64,000 nucleotides of DNA from Deroplatys truncata (GCA_030765065.1 CM060985.1:9300001-9364000); one strand, 5' to 3'; shown: positions 10,761 through 23,565, numbered from the stretch's first letter. Program-made: numbers and translations. The notes: generated from the sequence alone by a model not told the origin.

Positions 10761-11742
10761 GATTCACAATCTTCGGAGAAGTTCGACCCTCAGAAGATAC
10801 TAAAAGCTTCATAGGAAATATCTTAAATCTTCTTTAAAAGCTATATCTAACTACGAAGGCAATAGGATGCACACAAAAAGCCTTGTGTCTTTGACAGCTA
10901 CCTTAAAAATCAAATAGTCTGCTAAGCTGTTTCAATATTTATGAACAATTCAGACTTGACAGTACAACTCGAAAGTTTGATACAATTACATTATTAAGTT
11001 CAGGTGCAGGTGAACATCTGTCTCACGAAGTATACATTCATATCCATCTAAATGGCTACACAGTTCTACGATGAGACTAACATTGAGAAAATAGTTCAGA
11101 GCTTATTAGCCATACATTTTACTTTACTGCACTTTATTTGAGGGCTTATCTGAGACAGTTTGTGACGCACAACAAAAGAAAGTCATCTCTTGGCATTATG
11201 TTCTTGGAAGCCCACTCGAAACAGCGCGTGGTTCACAATGCACCCAATAAAGCTGTGTAGCCACTAAAGCAGTAGTAATTTATAGCATGCACTATTAACA
11301 CTGATATACTCCATCCAGCACAAGAAAGGGTCCTGGTGTAAACAAATGCACGTGCAACCGCCGCAGCAAATGAAAATACGTTTGTTACTACACTGCGTGT
11401 ATTATCGCCCTTTTTGTATTTCAAATAATAAAGACTGTGAATAATGGTAACATTTTAATAATTCTTTCATTTAAACATAAATAATCACAGTTCGGCCGGC
11501 CGTTCTCCGGCACTGACATTTTTTGAGAGGAAGAAACGCGGTGTTGCCAGTTATTTAGCGGGAATTTCAAGCAGAGGAACATACGTATTTTAAATATTTC
11601 ACCCGTTTGCACAACGCATCGCTACTTCATAAATGCACGTGACAATATGTATATACATGGTCACAGGATAAGGAGACAACTGTCATAACATTTACAAAAA
11701 AACAGTTATGTTAATTGAAATTGGCTATTAAACAACTTACAT
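10761..11742. other. Intronic stretch without recognised element
   Basis: AT-rich. An odd GC patch with GGCCGGCCGTTCTCCGGC is at about 11493-11510. No transposon ends, tRNA-like motif or supported exon could be found. Confidence 0.35.
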
Positions 11743-12960
11743 TTAATCAAGCGGGAAGACGCAGCAATCCTCGTAAATATACATTTCTTCGGCTTCATCA
11801 CTGGAGGCGCTGCTGTCGTCATCTTGGCTGAATGAAATTATCAGATCCTTCACATGTGCTTCCACTTATGCCGTCAGCTTCCCTTGCTTTCTCACAAGTT
11901 TCCAGGTGTGATCCACGACACTTAGCCACTGTCACTTGTTGAATTCCTTGCTGCATTAATAGTTCAAACATCAGCGATACGGAACGTTGTGTTACTTTTA
12001 CTTTGATAACGTTTTACTTATGCCCAAATTAATTCCATTGCATTGAAGTGACAGTGGTAGGAAGGGAGCCTGATGACAGCGTGAGCAGACAGCAATGGTG
12101 TCTCTCTCGTGAGTGCAGAACGGTGGCTTGTACAATTTTAAAATTTGTATGAGTTCTGCTTTCGTCATTTTTTCAGGCACTCTAGATATTTTTTCCTTCT
12201 ACAACCGCAGCAAAATGACGTTACTCCTGTTGCTCATTGTCGGTGCTTTGTTTATTACACCGAGTAGTATGGCGCATTGTCCATAACTAATAGTTTGCAT
12301 CGATGTTTGGCAGAAGAGATTCTTGGAACCAGCTCGAGTGCTCTTTGATTTGAATAAGAGCATTGCACCTGGAACACCACCAGCAAGAAGCAGGATCAGT
12401 CTATTTTCTTTCTCAACTGGCACTTTCACTGTCCCTGCAAGTGTGTCATCTGCCCATGCCTTTGTCTTGCGTTTACCCAAGTTTCATCAAGCCATACCAC
12501 CTTTTAGGATTTGGCTTTTAGAATTTCCCGCAAAACATTTGCCACGCCATGCAACAATATCACTTCTTTCCATCACAGCTTTCCTCCCCAAAAATTTGTT
12601 AAACCGAAAACCCAAGTTTTTTTTCAGCACTTTACTTAGGCTGGTTTTTCCACCATCGAATAAGCCAGGTTCCTTCAGAGAACACAGCAGCTTTTCACCA
12701 GTAGAAAGTTCCTTCCTCACATGCTGCTTCATTGCATCCTTTTGAAATGTATCAGGAGGTTTAGGCTGGCTCGCGGCCTTTGCTTTCTCAGAGTACGCAG
12801 AACTGAAGATAGTGTATTACAATCAACTGGGCACTCTTATTTCGTCACACTCTCCATGGTGGTTTTTCTCACCTTCAGTGCGTCACAACTCTATCCACCA
12901 CTTTGGTAACAGGGTCCCACTATTGTTCCGCTCCGTACTCACGGAGCCTGAGCCGACGTT
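11743..12960 (-). pseudogene. Decayed Tc1/mariner-superfamily DDE transposase
   Basis: Read on the minus strand in several frames, the pieces follow the order of an insect DDE transposase. A frame at 12487-12732 contains LFDGGKTSLSKVLKK and AVMERSDIVAWR (helix-turn-helix linker). A frame at 12199-12480 contains WADDTLAGTVKVPVEK and ends near a VMDNAPYYSV block that includes the second catalytic Asp. A frame at 11998-12180 has TKAELIQILKLYKPP followed by a decayed PPYHC-N-IE region. A frame ends in an acidic tail (SSASSDEAEE) with a stop at 11743. Frameshifts between blocks make it non-functional. Terminal repeats were not identified. Confidence 0.75.
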
Positions 12961-13940
12961 TTTCTTCAATTCTGACGAACCAGTAGCCATATTATTATAA
13001 CAACGATGATAATAATAATAAGACTTACAGAACACTAAAATCGGAATTCAAGCACGCACAAAATAGCAAGCTTCGCCTGAACAAACACCAAAAGCAGGTG
13101 AGGCCATGTGGAACTTACAAAATGGAGCTCAACACGGTGCTAGATTTGGAAGTCACGCTTAGAAGCAAGATTGGTGCTAGCAGACAGTTTAACATCTTGT
13201 GCTACAAGTCGCTTCCAGTATTCCCAATAGTAACGGATGTAAATGTAATACTCGAACAGAATGGTGCTGTAATGAAGACATTGCATAACAATAAAACAAA
13301 ACAAAACTGGATTTCAGTGTTTTAAAGTTAATACGCGTCATATAGTTTCACAGATAATTATGAGAATCTGTTTCCATCTACTCCTTACTGTATGTTGGCC
13401 GGGCTTTATTATCATGGTCATACAGTTATCAGTAGTCCTGCATTGTTTATTGGAAATAAGCAACGGTATATCGCGATCACGGTTGAGTGTGTAGCAGGTC
13501 AAATCAGTGCAATTAAATATACAACTGGCAAAGCTATTAAAACCGGGAAAAAAAACGATAGTTTTGAATTTGTTCAGTTTTTGCCTTGAATTGATACCTT
13601 TGTTGTTAAGCATGTCATTAAAGACGATTCAAGCAATATCACCACTTCTAACTCCAAGCTGGGTGTTGCGTTATTAACCGACGATTAATACATACGTGTT
13701 TACTAATGAAATATATTCCGTAACATTTGTTCAGCCATCCCTGAATTAGTACATTTAGTTTAAGAAGTATAGGGGTATGTTAACACTTAGTCTTGGTGCA
13801 TTGAAAAATGTCACGTACTTAAGAAAACATTGCTAGGTAACGACCTCCCGAAAGTAAACAGTTGAGCACTGGAGAGGGGGAAGACAGGAAGACAGGAAGC
13901 GTTCACGAAACATCAAGCGCGGAGTGATACAACCGCGTGC
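12961..13940. other. Intronic stretch without recognised element
   Basis: Contains a short imperfect (ATAATA)n near 13000-13020 and a purine-rich patch near 13870-13900. Short open frames here have no recognisable family. Confidence 0.35.
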
Positions 13941-13952
13941 ATTGTTTAGTTT

Positions 13953-14231
13953 GAAATTGAGTTTTTATTTATGGACGCTCTTTAACTACTGGTTCTTAGT
14001 ATATTGGGCGTGAAAGGCCAGAAATTTTGCTCATAGGCCTCTTTATCAGGCTTGAGGTTCTTTTACGTGCCGTAAGTCTACGACGTGACCACCGGCCTTA
14101 CTTCCCTTCCGTAGGAAGCCATGCTAAGGATTTTTACGCCCTAAAAAAATGCATCGCCCTCCGCCGGGTTGGAAACCGCAATCTCGGGAAGTAGAGTCTA
14201 GCATGGTACCACCAGGTCACGGAGGACGACT
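13953..14231 (-). repeat. tRNA-derived SINE, family 2, complete copy
   Basis: Flanked by a perfect 12-bp target duplication ATTGTTTAGTTT at 13941-13952 and 14232-14243. On the minus strand it starts with an A-box-like TGACCTGGTGG and a B-box-like GGTTTCCAACC, then a body ending in a TAAATAAAAACTCAATTTC tail. Copies at 24976, 34490/39219, 42234 and 60334 belong to the same family. Confidence 0.88.
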
Positions 14232-14283
14232 ATTGTTTAGTTTAAGGCCCGTTCTTGGACAGGAAGGATTATAATGTATGTGT

Positions 14284-14345
14284 TCCGTTAGCTCTGTGGC
14301 AGAGTGTGTAGGATTAGGAGCGCAGGTTCGCCTCCCGACATGAAG
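14284..14345 (+). repeat. tRNA-like head of a SINE or tRNA pseudogene
   Basis: A-box TTAGCTCTGTGG and B-box GGTTCGCCTCC occur at tRNA-like spacing. A convincing acceptor stem is not seen, so it is more likely a SINE head than a functional tRNA gene. Confidence 0.5.
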
Positions 14346-14349
14346 CACT

Positions 14350-15430
14350 AAATAAACCGTTTGTAACACATTATGACAAATTAGTTGCGCAATATTGTTT
14401 CTCATACACTGCAATCTTTAGCGTTAACATATTGTACAATACGATTATTACAACACACCCTTCAGTATTTATTCTATATAAACGCAATATACTGCACTCG
14501 CATTTCATGTGGTGCGCAGTAGTCTGCGCAAAGGTAACAACCTGGAACAGGTTTGATTTCAGTAAACCACACGGACTTGGACCATCACACAGTACGCACA
14601 CATGGCAATCAATCTCTTCTTTGTAACTGAATGTCTCAGGCTGCAATTCGTATAGGACTTCCTACATCCACAGCTCAGATTATTATTCAGGTTGCCCTGG
14701 TTTAGGAAGAAGGCAAGTGTCCGCTCCGAACCAGACGGGAATCCCTCCTAACCGTATGTACGCATGGGTCACATGGGCCCGGGGTAAGATTGAGAGAAGA
14801 ATGATTATATTATATATATATATATATGCTGAAAATAAATTTCCACATGCGCTAAGGAGCAGCGATGTTAATGAGAATTCTTATAGACGAGAGGGAAATT
14901 GTAAGTAGGCGGGTGGAGGTCATACGCGCATGGTGCAACTGGCAACTCTGCCTTCCTGGATGTTGCCTGCGCTGTTTTTGAGTGTTGGACCCATGAATGT
15001 AACATTACAATATGGGGCTGCTCCCAACAATGCATTTTATTGCAGCCCAGGGAAGAGGAACCATTATGGTGATGAAGGATAGACACACAGATAAACTAGG
15101 GGACCAGATGTCCTGCTTTTCGCAGAATACTTTTTTTTTGCACCTTATCCTGCTGCCCGCGAAGAGGCACCAAAACCTCAAACATCCTGCATTTCAAAAC
15201 CATCCTGCGAAATGGAAAATATAAAATTTTTCCATCATTGTACAAATGACTTTACGAAATAAAGGAAATAGTACCATTAAAACCTAACGTGCATAGTATA
15301 AGTTGGCAGCCTTATAAAAAAAAAACAGTTGTTGAAGCTGAAATTGTGAAACTTCCGGTCCGTGTCCGTACGTTGGTCCGTTTAAGTTTTTCAACGATTT
15401 ACTGTGTAGTCCGTGTGCGGCGAAAGATAA
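14350..15430. other. Intronic stretch; short (TA)n
   Basis: A (TA)n tract is at about 14809-14827. No repeat family or coding sequence was recognised. Open frames here are short and without motifs. Confidence 0.35.
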
Positions 15431-15439
15431 CTAGTGTAT

Positions 15440-16410
15440 AACTTTCAGTAATTATGCCGAAAGTTAAAGGAAAATGTGTATTAAACACTGAGCTTCAATC
15501 TCTATCCATTTGTCGTCCAGGATAAATCTAACAGTGATGTACGCTGCATTAAGTGTTCAGCATTGTTTTCAATAGGAAATAGCGGAAAAAGTGAAATTTT
15601 ACGACACGTCCAAACAAAGAAGCACAAGCTGTCCGACAACGCTACTGCTTCCAGCTCATTCCTTACAACTTTCTTTCGAGGAGTTCAATTTGGATTAACT
15701 GAACAGAAATTGGCTGCTTGCGAAGGAAGTTTGGCATTCCACACCATTCAACATAGCCAAAAATTTCGTTCAACAGACTGTACAACTATTTTGGTTCAGA
15801 AATGCTTTGAACCCAACAATTCGTGTGCAAAGACAAAGAATGATGCTATCGTGACTAATGTGATCAGTCCATTTGCCATGTCAGAAGTAATAAAGGACTT
15901 GGAAAAAGCAAATCATGTCACTGTACACAAGAGTCTTCAAATCATAAGTCCACAAAACTATTTCCCCTCCTGATTCATTATTTTGATTATAACAATGGCG
16001 TTCAAGTAAAGCTTATGGACGTTCAAGAAAAGTTACGGGAAAGTGCTGATATTATTTCCTCATATGTATTGAAGACGCTTGGAGATTATCATCTTGCAAA
16101 TAAAATAGTCGAACTCTGTGCAGACAACAAATGCGAACTTTGATGGTTCACCTCGAAAAGGATCTAATAATGTATATTCCAAAGTGCAAAAAGCGCTTGA
16201 AAGAGAAAGGGTGTTTTCAATTATGAAAAATACCTGACAAATGAAAAATCCAGACTAATGCCAGAAACTCTGAAACACATCTTAAACACAAAATGTAATT
16301 TGAATTATAATTTTTTGCAGTTCCATGTTATGCTTCTTGGGAACCGAAAATTGTTAAAAGCAATCCATGGCAGTGAAAAGTATGAAAGTCTATCTCACTA
16401 ACTTCTTAAA
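15440..16410 (+). pseudogene. hAT-like transposase pseudogene with internal deletion
   Basis: Starts near an ATG at 15453 (MPKVKGK) and soon breaks. The frame 15563-15973 shows a zinc-finger-like GNSGKSEILRHVQTKKHK and the block SCAKTKNDAIVTNVISPF. Next, in another frame, come IHYFDYNNGVQVKLMDVQE and LANKIVELCADN, followed by a decayed FDGSPRKGSNNVYSK. These are the usual blocks of a hAT-like transposase family in animals. The sequence then jumps to VFSIMKN and LMPETLKHIL with LLGNRKLLKAIH, which resemble the C-terminal dimerisation region. The middle of the protein is therefore deleted, and frameshifts interrupt the rest. Terminal repeats were not found. Confidence 0.7.
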
Positions 16411-17590
16411 AGAACAGCGACATTACCTTGTTTTCAACATTATGTAAGAATAATTGTTAGTGTTAATAGTAATAATAACAGTATAATAAATATCACTAGT
16501 AATATTTTATATTCAAACGTTTTCATCATAGAAAGCACCATCCAGCAAGTGTATTTCACGTTTATTAATGTTAAAATATGATGTATTACAACGTATATAG
16601 ATAATTTACACTAGCCTAAGTGAAGGGCCCCCTCAAAAAAAAAAAAAAATCCGCGATCTAGTAAGGTACCAGACCACTTTACTAATGGGTCCTGTTTGTT
16701 GTGTCTGAAAATTTGGCCACCGTATCCAGTCTGTAATCTTAATTACAATAGAATTTAATCTTTGTCATGACCGTGGTGAAAATCTGTAACATTTTGAATC
16801 CGCCCACAAAGCCGTAAAAATGCCTCTCTTGCGTAAACATGTCTTTGCTCTTGTACATATTACGGTCAAACCGTAAAAGTTTAGCAAGCATGAGAATGTT
16901 AACAAATGGTAAGCTAATATTCGTGGATACAATTTGTTTCAAACGGATAGAAATTCAGGAGTAGTTCATATGGGGAGTCTTAGATAACCATTAAAACACA
17001 AAATATTGCGCTATGTGTACATTCGCGATATTGTTTCTGTTTACAGGCAACAATATGCCTGATATTTTTCTCGCCTCGTCGTACAAGACGACATTACTGT
17101 ACCATGACATGAACCGGCGCAATGAGTTGAAGAAAGTTAACACGCACGTTGGCAGCATGTAACAAACACGATTTGTGCCAAAAAGAAACACGCAAAGGAA
17201 TGTTGGCAAAATTCCTTTGGGCTTCTACCTAAAGTAATGCTTACTCATTCATATTTCAAGTTGATTTTTGTTCCTATATATAAAATGTGTAATGTGCATT
17301 GTTTGGGGCGGCTCCAAGTTTCCAGAGAATTTCACAATAATCACAGTCATGGGCACAGTTCATTGTTTTCGGGTAAGAGCACATAGCGTTGACTGTGTGA
17401 TGGACAATATCCAAGATGCACTTCATTGATTAGTTACACGAAGTCGTTCAATAAACGAACTGCGGTAGTACGCGAGCTTTGTTCAATGTCCACGCTTTGG
17501 CGCTAGTTGGTAATTTGTGGCTATGGAATTTATCCCGAAGAGTCGCCAACCTTTGCGCGAAAACACCGCGAGGTCGAAATGAAAAATGCT
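16411..17590. other. Intronic stretch without recognised element
   Basis: Contains a poly-A run at 16637-16650. Short open frames have no motifs. Confidence 0.35.
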
Positions 17591-17741
17591 ATTAGTCATC
17601 AAGTATTTTAACTCGTATACCTCTTAAAGAAAAAAGAAAGGGGGAAAAAAAAACCAGGAAGGAACGAGTATGAGGCGAGCGGAGGCGGTCAGAAAAAGCC
17701 GCAATGAAACTATAGGATCGTGTGGTTTCGAGATTTTTAGC

Positions 17742-17742
<1 letters not shown>

Positions 17743-17799
<57 letters not shown>
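17743..17799. repeat. (GT)n microsatellite
   Basis: An uninterrupted GT tract of about 57 bp. Open frames across it (Thr-His repeats on the minus strand) are artefacts. Confidence 0.97.
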
Positions 17800-17802
<3 letters not shown>

Positions 17803-18006
17803 TGCTTTTCAATGACGGGTGATATCAAAAACTGCGCTGTAAATGAGACGAGTGCGAGGTTTAGAAGTTCGCCTAATGATGCAAACAGTTGAATTTCTAA
17901 CCAGTGTGTTAGAAGAGGTAAAACACCATTATTTTCGCAGATTACGCCAATATAGTTAGATTGGCAATGTCAAAACGGATACTTTGTTGATATATCGCGA
18001 TGACTT

Positions 18007-18695
18007 TAAGGGCCTTTCATAAGTAAGGAATAATGCCCCTCTCCCCCCCCCCAAACTAAAACTTAACACTTTTTTTTAATGCTCAGACACGTCAAATTTG
18101 ATATTTTGAAAGGAAATTTTTGCAAAAAAAAAAAACATTTTCAGCCATTATTGCACAGTTGTGTCGCTATCGACATACATTTTAAATGGCAACATACTTT
18201 TTATGAACAATTTCATTTACCTCGTACAAAAGGTTTGGTTGCTATGGGAACAGATCTTTCTCCGCTTGATGAGTATATTTGAAATGTAGTCTTTGTTACG
18301 AGGCCTACTAATATGGAAGAGTTAAACATGAGGATAGGAAAGAATGCAGATAAACCCAGCAGTGATTGAAAATGTTCAACACGAACTCCCGCTTCGACTT
18401 GGCCAATGCGAGATTGCAAATGGGGAGCACTTTAAAAACATTATCGAATTAGAATATCATCCGTTACAATAGTTGTGCAAATTTTTGACCAAATTGTTAA
18501 ACAAGCCAACAATTAAACTGTTCGTATATTCGATGTAAATTTTTTGTCCATGACGTCACATCCTGAACAATTATGGCTAAAACATTTCTTTTATGCAAAA
18601 TTCTCCTTTCTAAATATTAAATTTGAAATATCATTTAAGAAATGAATTACTTTTAGTTTTATTTGAATTATTCCTTACTTATGAAAGACCCTGTA
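18007..18695 (+). mobile_element. Deleted DNA transposon with ~25-bp inverted ends
   Basis: The left end AGGGCCTTTCATAAGTAAGG is matched in reverse complement at the right end (18670-18695). The right flank is TA, while the left flank is degenerate. Inside, near 18380-18450, a plus-strand frame reads ENVQHELPLRLGQCEIANG, which resembles the C-terminus of mariner-type transposases (…R…C…GEHF). Most of the transposase is missing. Confidence 0.65.
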
Positions 18696-18699
18696 TAAG

Positions 18700-19280
18700 C
18701 AATTGTCTTAAAAAGGGAGGGTGGGTCCCATCTCCTCTTAAAGTCGCTGTTACATGCGTTTTCATTCCTTAAATCAAGTGTTTTTAGTGTCTTCATATTA
18801 AATGGATATGGAATCGTTACCGAAAAAGTTGTATAAGAGTGAAACGCGACTGTCAAAGGAAGTTACTTATACCGTCTATTCACAGCTCTTGGTTCCATCT
18901 ACACCGCGATATATGACACTGGATGGACTCGATCCTCTATAACAGTAATTGTCAACTTTGTAGCATATATTCTCGCTAGAAGAAGCCGCTAAATGATCAC
19001 GTAATTTAAAGTTAAAAGCTACTCAATTTGATGTAACTGCTATATTTAACTTATAAATAAAATGCACTCATTTCAAACAAACGATGTGGTCTGATCTTCG
19101 GAGATGGACTCGTTTTCACTGGAGGAGGAAGAGGGAATGAGGTTAACCACTATGAAGACTGGAACTTCAAGCACTTAAGTTATTGACGTCAACATTGGCG
19201 AAGGTATTTTATCTAAAAAATGAATTTGTGAACGCCTGCAGCTTAGCGGAAAAAATGTCACTAAGTTGGGGAATTTAATG
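18700..19280. other. Intronic stretch without recognised element
   Basis: No repeat family, exon or terminal repeat could be supported. Confidence 0.35.
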
Positions 19281-19284
19281 TAAT

Positions 19285-19440
19285 GGCATGTAGCCATAGT
19301 AGCTCGGTTGTTTAGACCAACGGTGCGGTAAGCCGAAGATCCGTGGTTCGAATACCGGCTATGGCATTGAATTTTTCAGTCTGATTCTAACTTTCCAGAG
19401 TTAAGACTGTTTAATTCAAGTACAGTAAGAGATATCTGAA
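19285..19440 (+). repeat. tRNA-derived SINE (family 1-like)
   Basis: A-box TAGCTCGGTTGTTTAGACC near 19299 and B-box GTGGTTCGAATACC near 19352. The body ATTTTTCAGTCTGATTCTAAC matches the ends of the palindrome at 56301-56401. The 3' end is not sharply defined. Confidence 0.65.
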
Positions 19441-19695
19441 AAAAAATTCTCCTAATATATAAAGGTAAGGAGAGTGCAGATAATAACATATTCATTATAA
19501 AAACATTAATGAATAAACACCTAAAAGATAAAGGAGGGAGGGAAACTGTACATGGTATTTGTAGATCTAGAGAATAGAGTTACAACTGTTGTGGTATGAA
19601 CTATTGAGCAAGAGAATAAGTTGTCTTAAAGCTTTAAATAAGAGTAATACTTTCTGTGTGAGAGCATGGGAAGGAAGAGTAAGAATCCTTTGCAG
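19441..19695. other. Spacer between SINE and repeat R
   Basis: AT-rich; nothing recognised. Confidence 0.3.
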
Positions 19696-19699
19696 TTAT

Positions 19700-21330
19700 A
19701 ATTATGATGTTACAATTTGCAGACTATTTGGTCATAGGATTATCTCATTATTGGTTTAAACCAATCCTTGAAGCAAATAGACAAACGAGTGAAATCAGAA
19801 GACTGTTACATTCTCTAGCTACTATTGTTTATGTTTATATAGCTTCCACTAACTACTCTTACGAAAGCTTATTTTTCTGTGTAATCCACGTTCAAGATAA
19901 ACCTTTGAGAAATAGTTCCATTACACATTTTTAAGTACAAGGGGGAAACCGAATTGAGTCAGATGTTTAAAAGCGGGTCATTATAATCTAGCCTAGAAAA
20001 AATTCTGTACTCTTTCCACATCAAGAGAAACAACTGAATAGTGATAGTACTTTAAAAACTTTGATGTGATACATTCACACGACTTTTTCTACCCTCTATC
20101 ATTCATTAGTGGGTATACAAACTATTCTTACTAAACCTTATTTTTCTGTCTACTATATTTTAATCCAAATAAACCTTTGCATAAAATGCTGCTTTACATA
20201 TTTCGTTATAGATACAAAGAGAACAGCGACAGTCAAATGTTTAACAACTGGACGTTATATGCTGGCCTTAAAATTCCATACTGTTTCTATGATATCGCGG
20301 GAAACAACTGAATGTTGACAGACTTCAAGACAATGGCCAAGTATTGAACAATTTGAACCATTAATAACACATATCATAGAAATGGCTTTGCCGCAAAAAA
20401 TTTATTTTAAATAAATTGTGTGTTTTAGAGAAAACTGATTTTTTTGTGTAGGTATCTATCGTTTAGTTTACCAGTAATACAAGATCATACAAAATTCCTT
20501 CTGAATGAAGAGGACTTCACAGGCTATTGACAGAAAACTCAAGATATACATTTTATTTATCATATAAATATCTTTAATATATGGTAACCAAAATCATTAG
20601 GGACATTTTTCATAAAATCAAAATTTTCGAAAAAGTCCATGTAAAGGGTAGTTTGGGGTGGAGGAATTTTCTTGAAAATCTTAATGTTGGATTTTTGAAA
20701 GGTACTGAACCAAAATACTGAGTTTGGTATTTATCTGACTTTTCCTTTTTGAGTTATGTTGTTCACAAACACAACATTTTTCTAAAAAGGCTCTTTTCTT
20801 TATTCAAGGGGTTCAAAACATGTATTTCCAGTGAGATCTGGATATCAAACTTTTGGGTGTACTGCAATACCTCTCTACCTACTAGGTACTTGGTAGAGAA
20901 AATAAAAACATCACAAAGTAATGGAAAATTCAAACCAATAATAATGAATATGTCAGAAATGGCTAATGCCATAAAAAATGTTATTTTAAATGAGTTGTAA
21001 GGTTTAAAGAGATCTACATTTTTTGTCTCTTATGGTTTAACAGTTACACAAATTCCCTTTCCAAATGAAGAGGACCACAGCTATTCCCAGAAAATTCAAG
21101 ATATATGTTTATATGTCATGTAAATATTTTCAATGTACGTCATTGTAATTAATGTTGTTAGAGCCATTTTTAAGAAAATCTAACATTTTGAAAAATCTTC
21201 CATATAAAAGGTAGTTTAGGGTACAGGGATTTTACCAAAAATCTTCATGTCCCATTTTTGAAAGATACTGAACTTCTAGTTTAGTTTGAAAAGGGGTGGG
21301 TTTTATGCCCAAGCACTGTGACCTTAAGAT
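19700..21330 (+). repeat. Dispersed repeat R, one copy plus a partial second
   Basis: Shares long collinear blocks with 39316-40530, 40960-41690, 61725-62525 and 63060-63660. Recurrent landmarks are GTTTTAAAGAGATCTAC, TTACCAGTTATACAA, GAAGAGGACTTCACAGGC, TTCAAGATATACATTTTAT and AATACAATACCTC. A second partial unit begins near 21000. No reading frame is conserved between copies, so it looks non-coding. The class is unknown. Confidence 0.8.
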
Positions 21331-21379
21331 CTATTGCGCATCCCCCCTTTCATCAGTTAAGTAGTCTGTTGCTTGATAT

Positions 21380-22018
21380 GAACTTAACCAGACTGCTAGG
21401 CTTTCGATAGTTCATCTATCTTTGGAAAGTGATTGCCAAAAATACTTGGTCTTTGATTCGCAAGAGCAGGGCAATCACATAGTAGATGAGTAACAGTCTC
21501 ATCTCCTTCTAGACATCTACTACAGATAGGGTTGTTAAACAATCCCATTCTGTATAGATTAAACTTTAGGGCACAGTGTCCTGTAATGAATCCTGTTGCC
21601 CATGCAAGTCTTCTTCTACTAAGAACGCGCAAGTATTTTGCCCGGCTGTTATCCAGGTCTGTAATAAACAACTTGGAATGTCTGCAACCCTCAATGGAGT
21701 TCCAGTAGTTCTTGTGTTCTGCTTGAGCCCAACATTTCATAGCCTGTTTCACTGGTCTGTATGACACCCCCAGTACAGGCTCCGGACCAAAAAATGGGAT
21801 TTCACTGCAAATCTTGGCTGCTTCATCTGCTTTCTCATTGCCTGGTATACCTGTGTGTCCTGTCACCCACATAAGTTGAACCTTGTTGTGTTCAGCCAGT
21901 GTCATTAAGGATTCCCGGCATTCTGAGACGAACTTTGATTTTATTGATGGTGATTCAAGTGCTTTAAGAGCAGCTTGACTGTCTGAGAGGATAAGAACAC
22001 TTCTATTCTTATAACTCC
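21380..22018 (-). pseudogene. LINE RNase H domain fragment (jockey/I-like)
   Basis: The frame reads in from the truncated 5' side at about 22018 (ILSDSQAALKALES) and continues through 21396. It carries the RNase H signature WVTGHTGIPGNEKADEAAK, then RRRLAWATGFITGHC and the Cys/His-type CSRCLEGDETVTHLLCDC. The catalytic pieces D…S and the GH…GNE.AD motif are intact. The upstream endonuclease and RT are absent. It interrupts repeat R, whose sequence resumes at 22020. Confidence 0.85.
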
Positions 22019-22019
22019 T

Positions 22020-22225
22020 TTAAGATACTGAACTTGAATACCAAATTTGGTATTTATTGGACCTTTCATTTTTAATTAAGCTATTCACAGACACACACAC
22101 ATGGACCTTTTTTCTAAAAATAAATTTTTTTGGAACCAGGTGGCCTCGTGAATTCTAGATAAAACATTTTTGGGTGAAGTACATCTTCTCTATCTACCAT
22201 GTATATTGCAGAGAAAGTAGAAAGG
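22020..22225 (+). repeat. Repeat R, 3' fragment
   Basis: Continues the R pattern (AGATACTGAAC…TTTGGTATTTATTGG…AAACATTTTTGGGTG…) after the LINE fragment, ending near the GTAGAAAGG step at about 22220. Confidence 0.65.
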
Positions 22226-22234
22226 AGTGAAATT

Positions 22235-22480
22235 GAGTAAATAGAAAAGTGGAGGAAAGAAGACAAATAATATACAGTAGTTAGGGATTATATTTATCTA
22301 GGAGTTAAAATTGATTGCAGTGGAAAAAGGGAGAAGCAGAAGAAATTAGCACTGGCTAAAGGAAAAGGAGCAATAGACCAACACACATAATTGTTAAATA
22401 GCTAGGAAAAAATATATAATATGGTGGTTGAGGCTAAAATGCTGTATGGCACTGAAATATGGGGAGTCCCACAGACTGTG
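22235..22480 (+). pseudogene. LINE 3' coding fragment
   Basis: Includes a frame ending VVEAKMLYGTEIWG, nearly the same as VVEAKMMYGTEIWS in the LINE at 28109-30284, and an upstream region matching that element near 29120-29280. It is short and broken. Confidence 0.7.
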
Positions 22481-22489
22481 AATGTGTAC

Positions 22490-22757
22490 TGTCTTCTATC
22501 CTCGCAAGGGTTTATAGCAATAACCTCTTGATGGTACATCTCTGTGATGTGGGGATAGGTCCAAGAGGTCCAGTGTTTGAATCTACGTTAGGGTGAATCA
22601 CCGGAGAAGATATTTTTCAGGAGCTTTCCCTTATCTTGAAAGATAAATGTCGGTAAGTTTAAGCTCTATGGACCCATTTGAGCATCATTCCATTCATTCA
22701 TCGTCCGATATAATCTATGCAGTTAAAGGACAAAGCACTAAAAAATAAATAAATAAA
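22490..22757 (+). repeat. Possible SINE with AAAT-type tail
   Basis: A B-box-like CCAGTGTTTGAATC near 22570 and a terminal (AAAT)n near 22741-22757. The A box is uncertain. Confidence 0.4.
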
Positions 22758-22789
22758 ATTCTTGCAGTAGAATTAGATATTTATAATCA

Positions 22790-23260
22790 ACACAGAGCTT
22801 TTTCTCAACGATTACAAACTGTGTGTTATTTCCAAAATGTTTAACATGGGAAATCTTCATATTCACCAGCTTCATCTCTATTTTGTTGTATATTCATACC
22901 AGGGGTTTCTGTATTGTGTAGCCTTTATGTTATTAAATAACTATGCAACCAAAACGAAGGTATAAAAGTTTACAATTTCATCTATTACGATTATCTAAAA
23001 GTTACTTGACCTTTCCAATAATTCTTTCACTGCTAACAGACTATACAACATTTCCAGAACTTGGAAGAGTATGGGGGAACCTAAGGAAATCAGAAATAAC
23101 ATGGTCTGCCAATTAATTTATTTTAATACCAGGATAAATATATGAATATAAGAGAGACAATTTGTACATGTATGTAGGGTAACCTCAAAACCACTCAATT
23201 GATTTTGATAATTATTTCACCATTAAAAGCCCAATTCATGCTCGCAGACATGGTCTATAA
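22790..23260 (+). repeat. Dispersed repeat Q (copy 1)
   Basis: Blocks such as CTTCATATTCACCAGCTTC, TGTAGCCTTTATGTTATTAA and ACTTGGAAGAG…AAGGAAATCAGAAAT recur near 24190-24260, 28000-28108 and 30285-30500. The last part (23190-23260) resembles the reverse complement of about 380-460. No coding sequence is seen. Confidence 0.65.
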
Positions 23261-23507
23261 AAAAACCTTCTAATTTCATTTCATAAATTACTAAAAGACT
23301 AAAAAGGATTTACAAAGTCCTTGTACTTGAATATACAAACACATTGGAGTTATAAAATAAGATATTTGTGAAGAGGGCCTTGACTTTTAGCACAGAATGC
23401 CATGAAGTAGAAAATAGTTGTTGTTGCATAGAAAATATATGTAAAATAAAAATAAAACAAAAGCTGTGAATAATTCATTCCAGCAAAAAAAAAAACAACA
23501 AAAAAAC

Positions 23508-23564
<57 letters not shown>

Positions 23565-23565
23565 T
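23508..23565. repeat. (AAT)n microsatellite
   Basis: Uninterrupted AAT/TTA tract. The Tyr- or Leu-rich open frames across it are artefacts. Confidence 0.97.

Noticed and set aside
14284-14345. Functional tRNA gene
   Set aside because: A and B boxes are present but no acceptor stem or proper anticodon arm could be drawn.
17592-17828. Thr-His repeat open frames
   Set aside because: They translate a (GT)n microsatellite.
21576-21764. 62-codon plus-strand frame
   Set aside because: It is the shadow of the LINE RNase H domain read on the minus strand.
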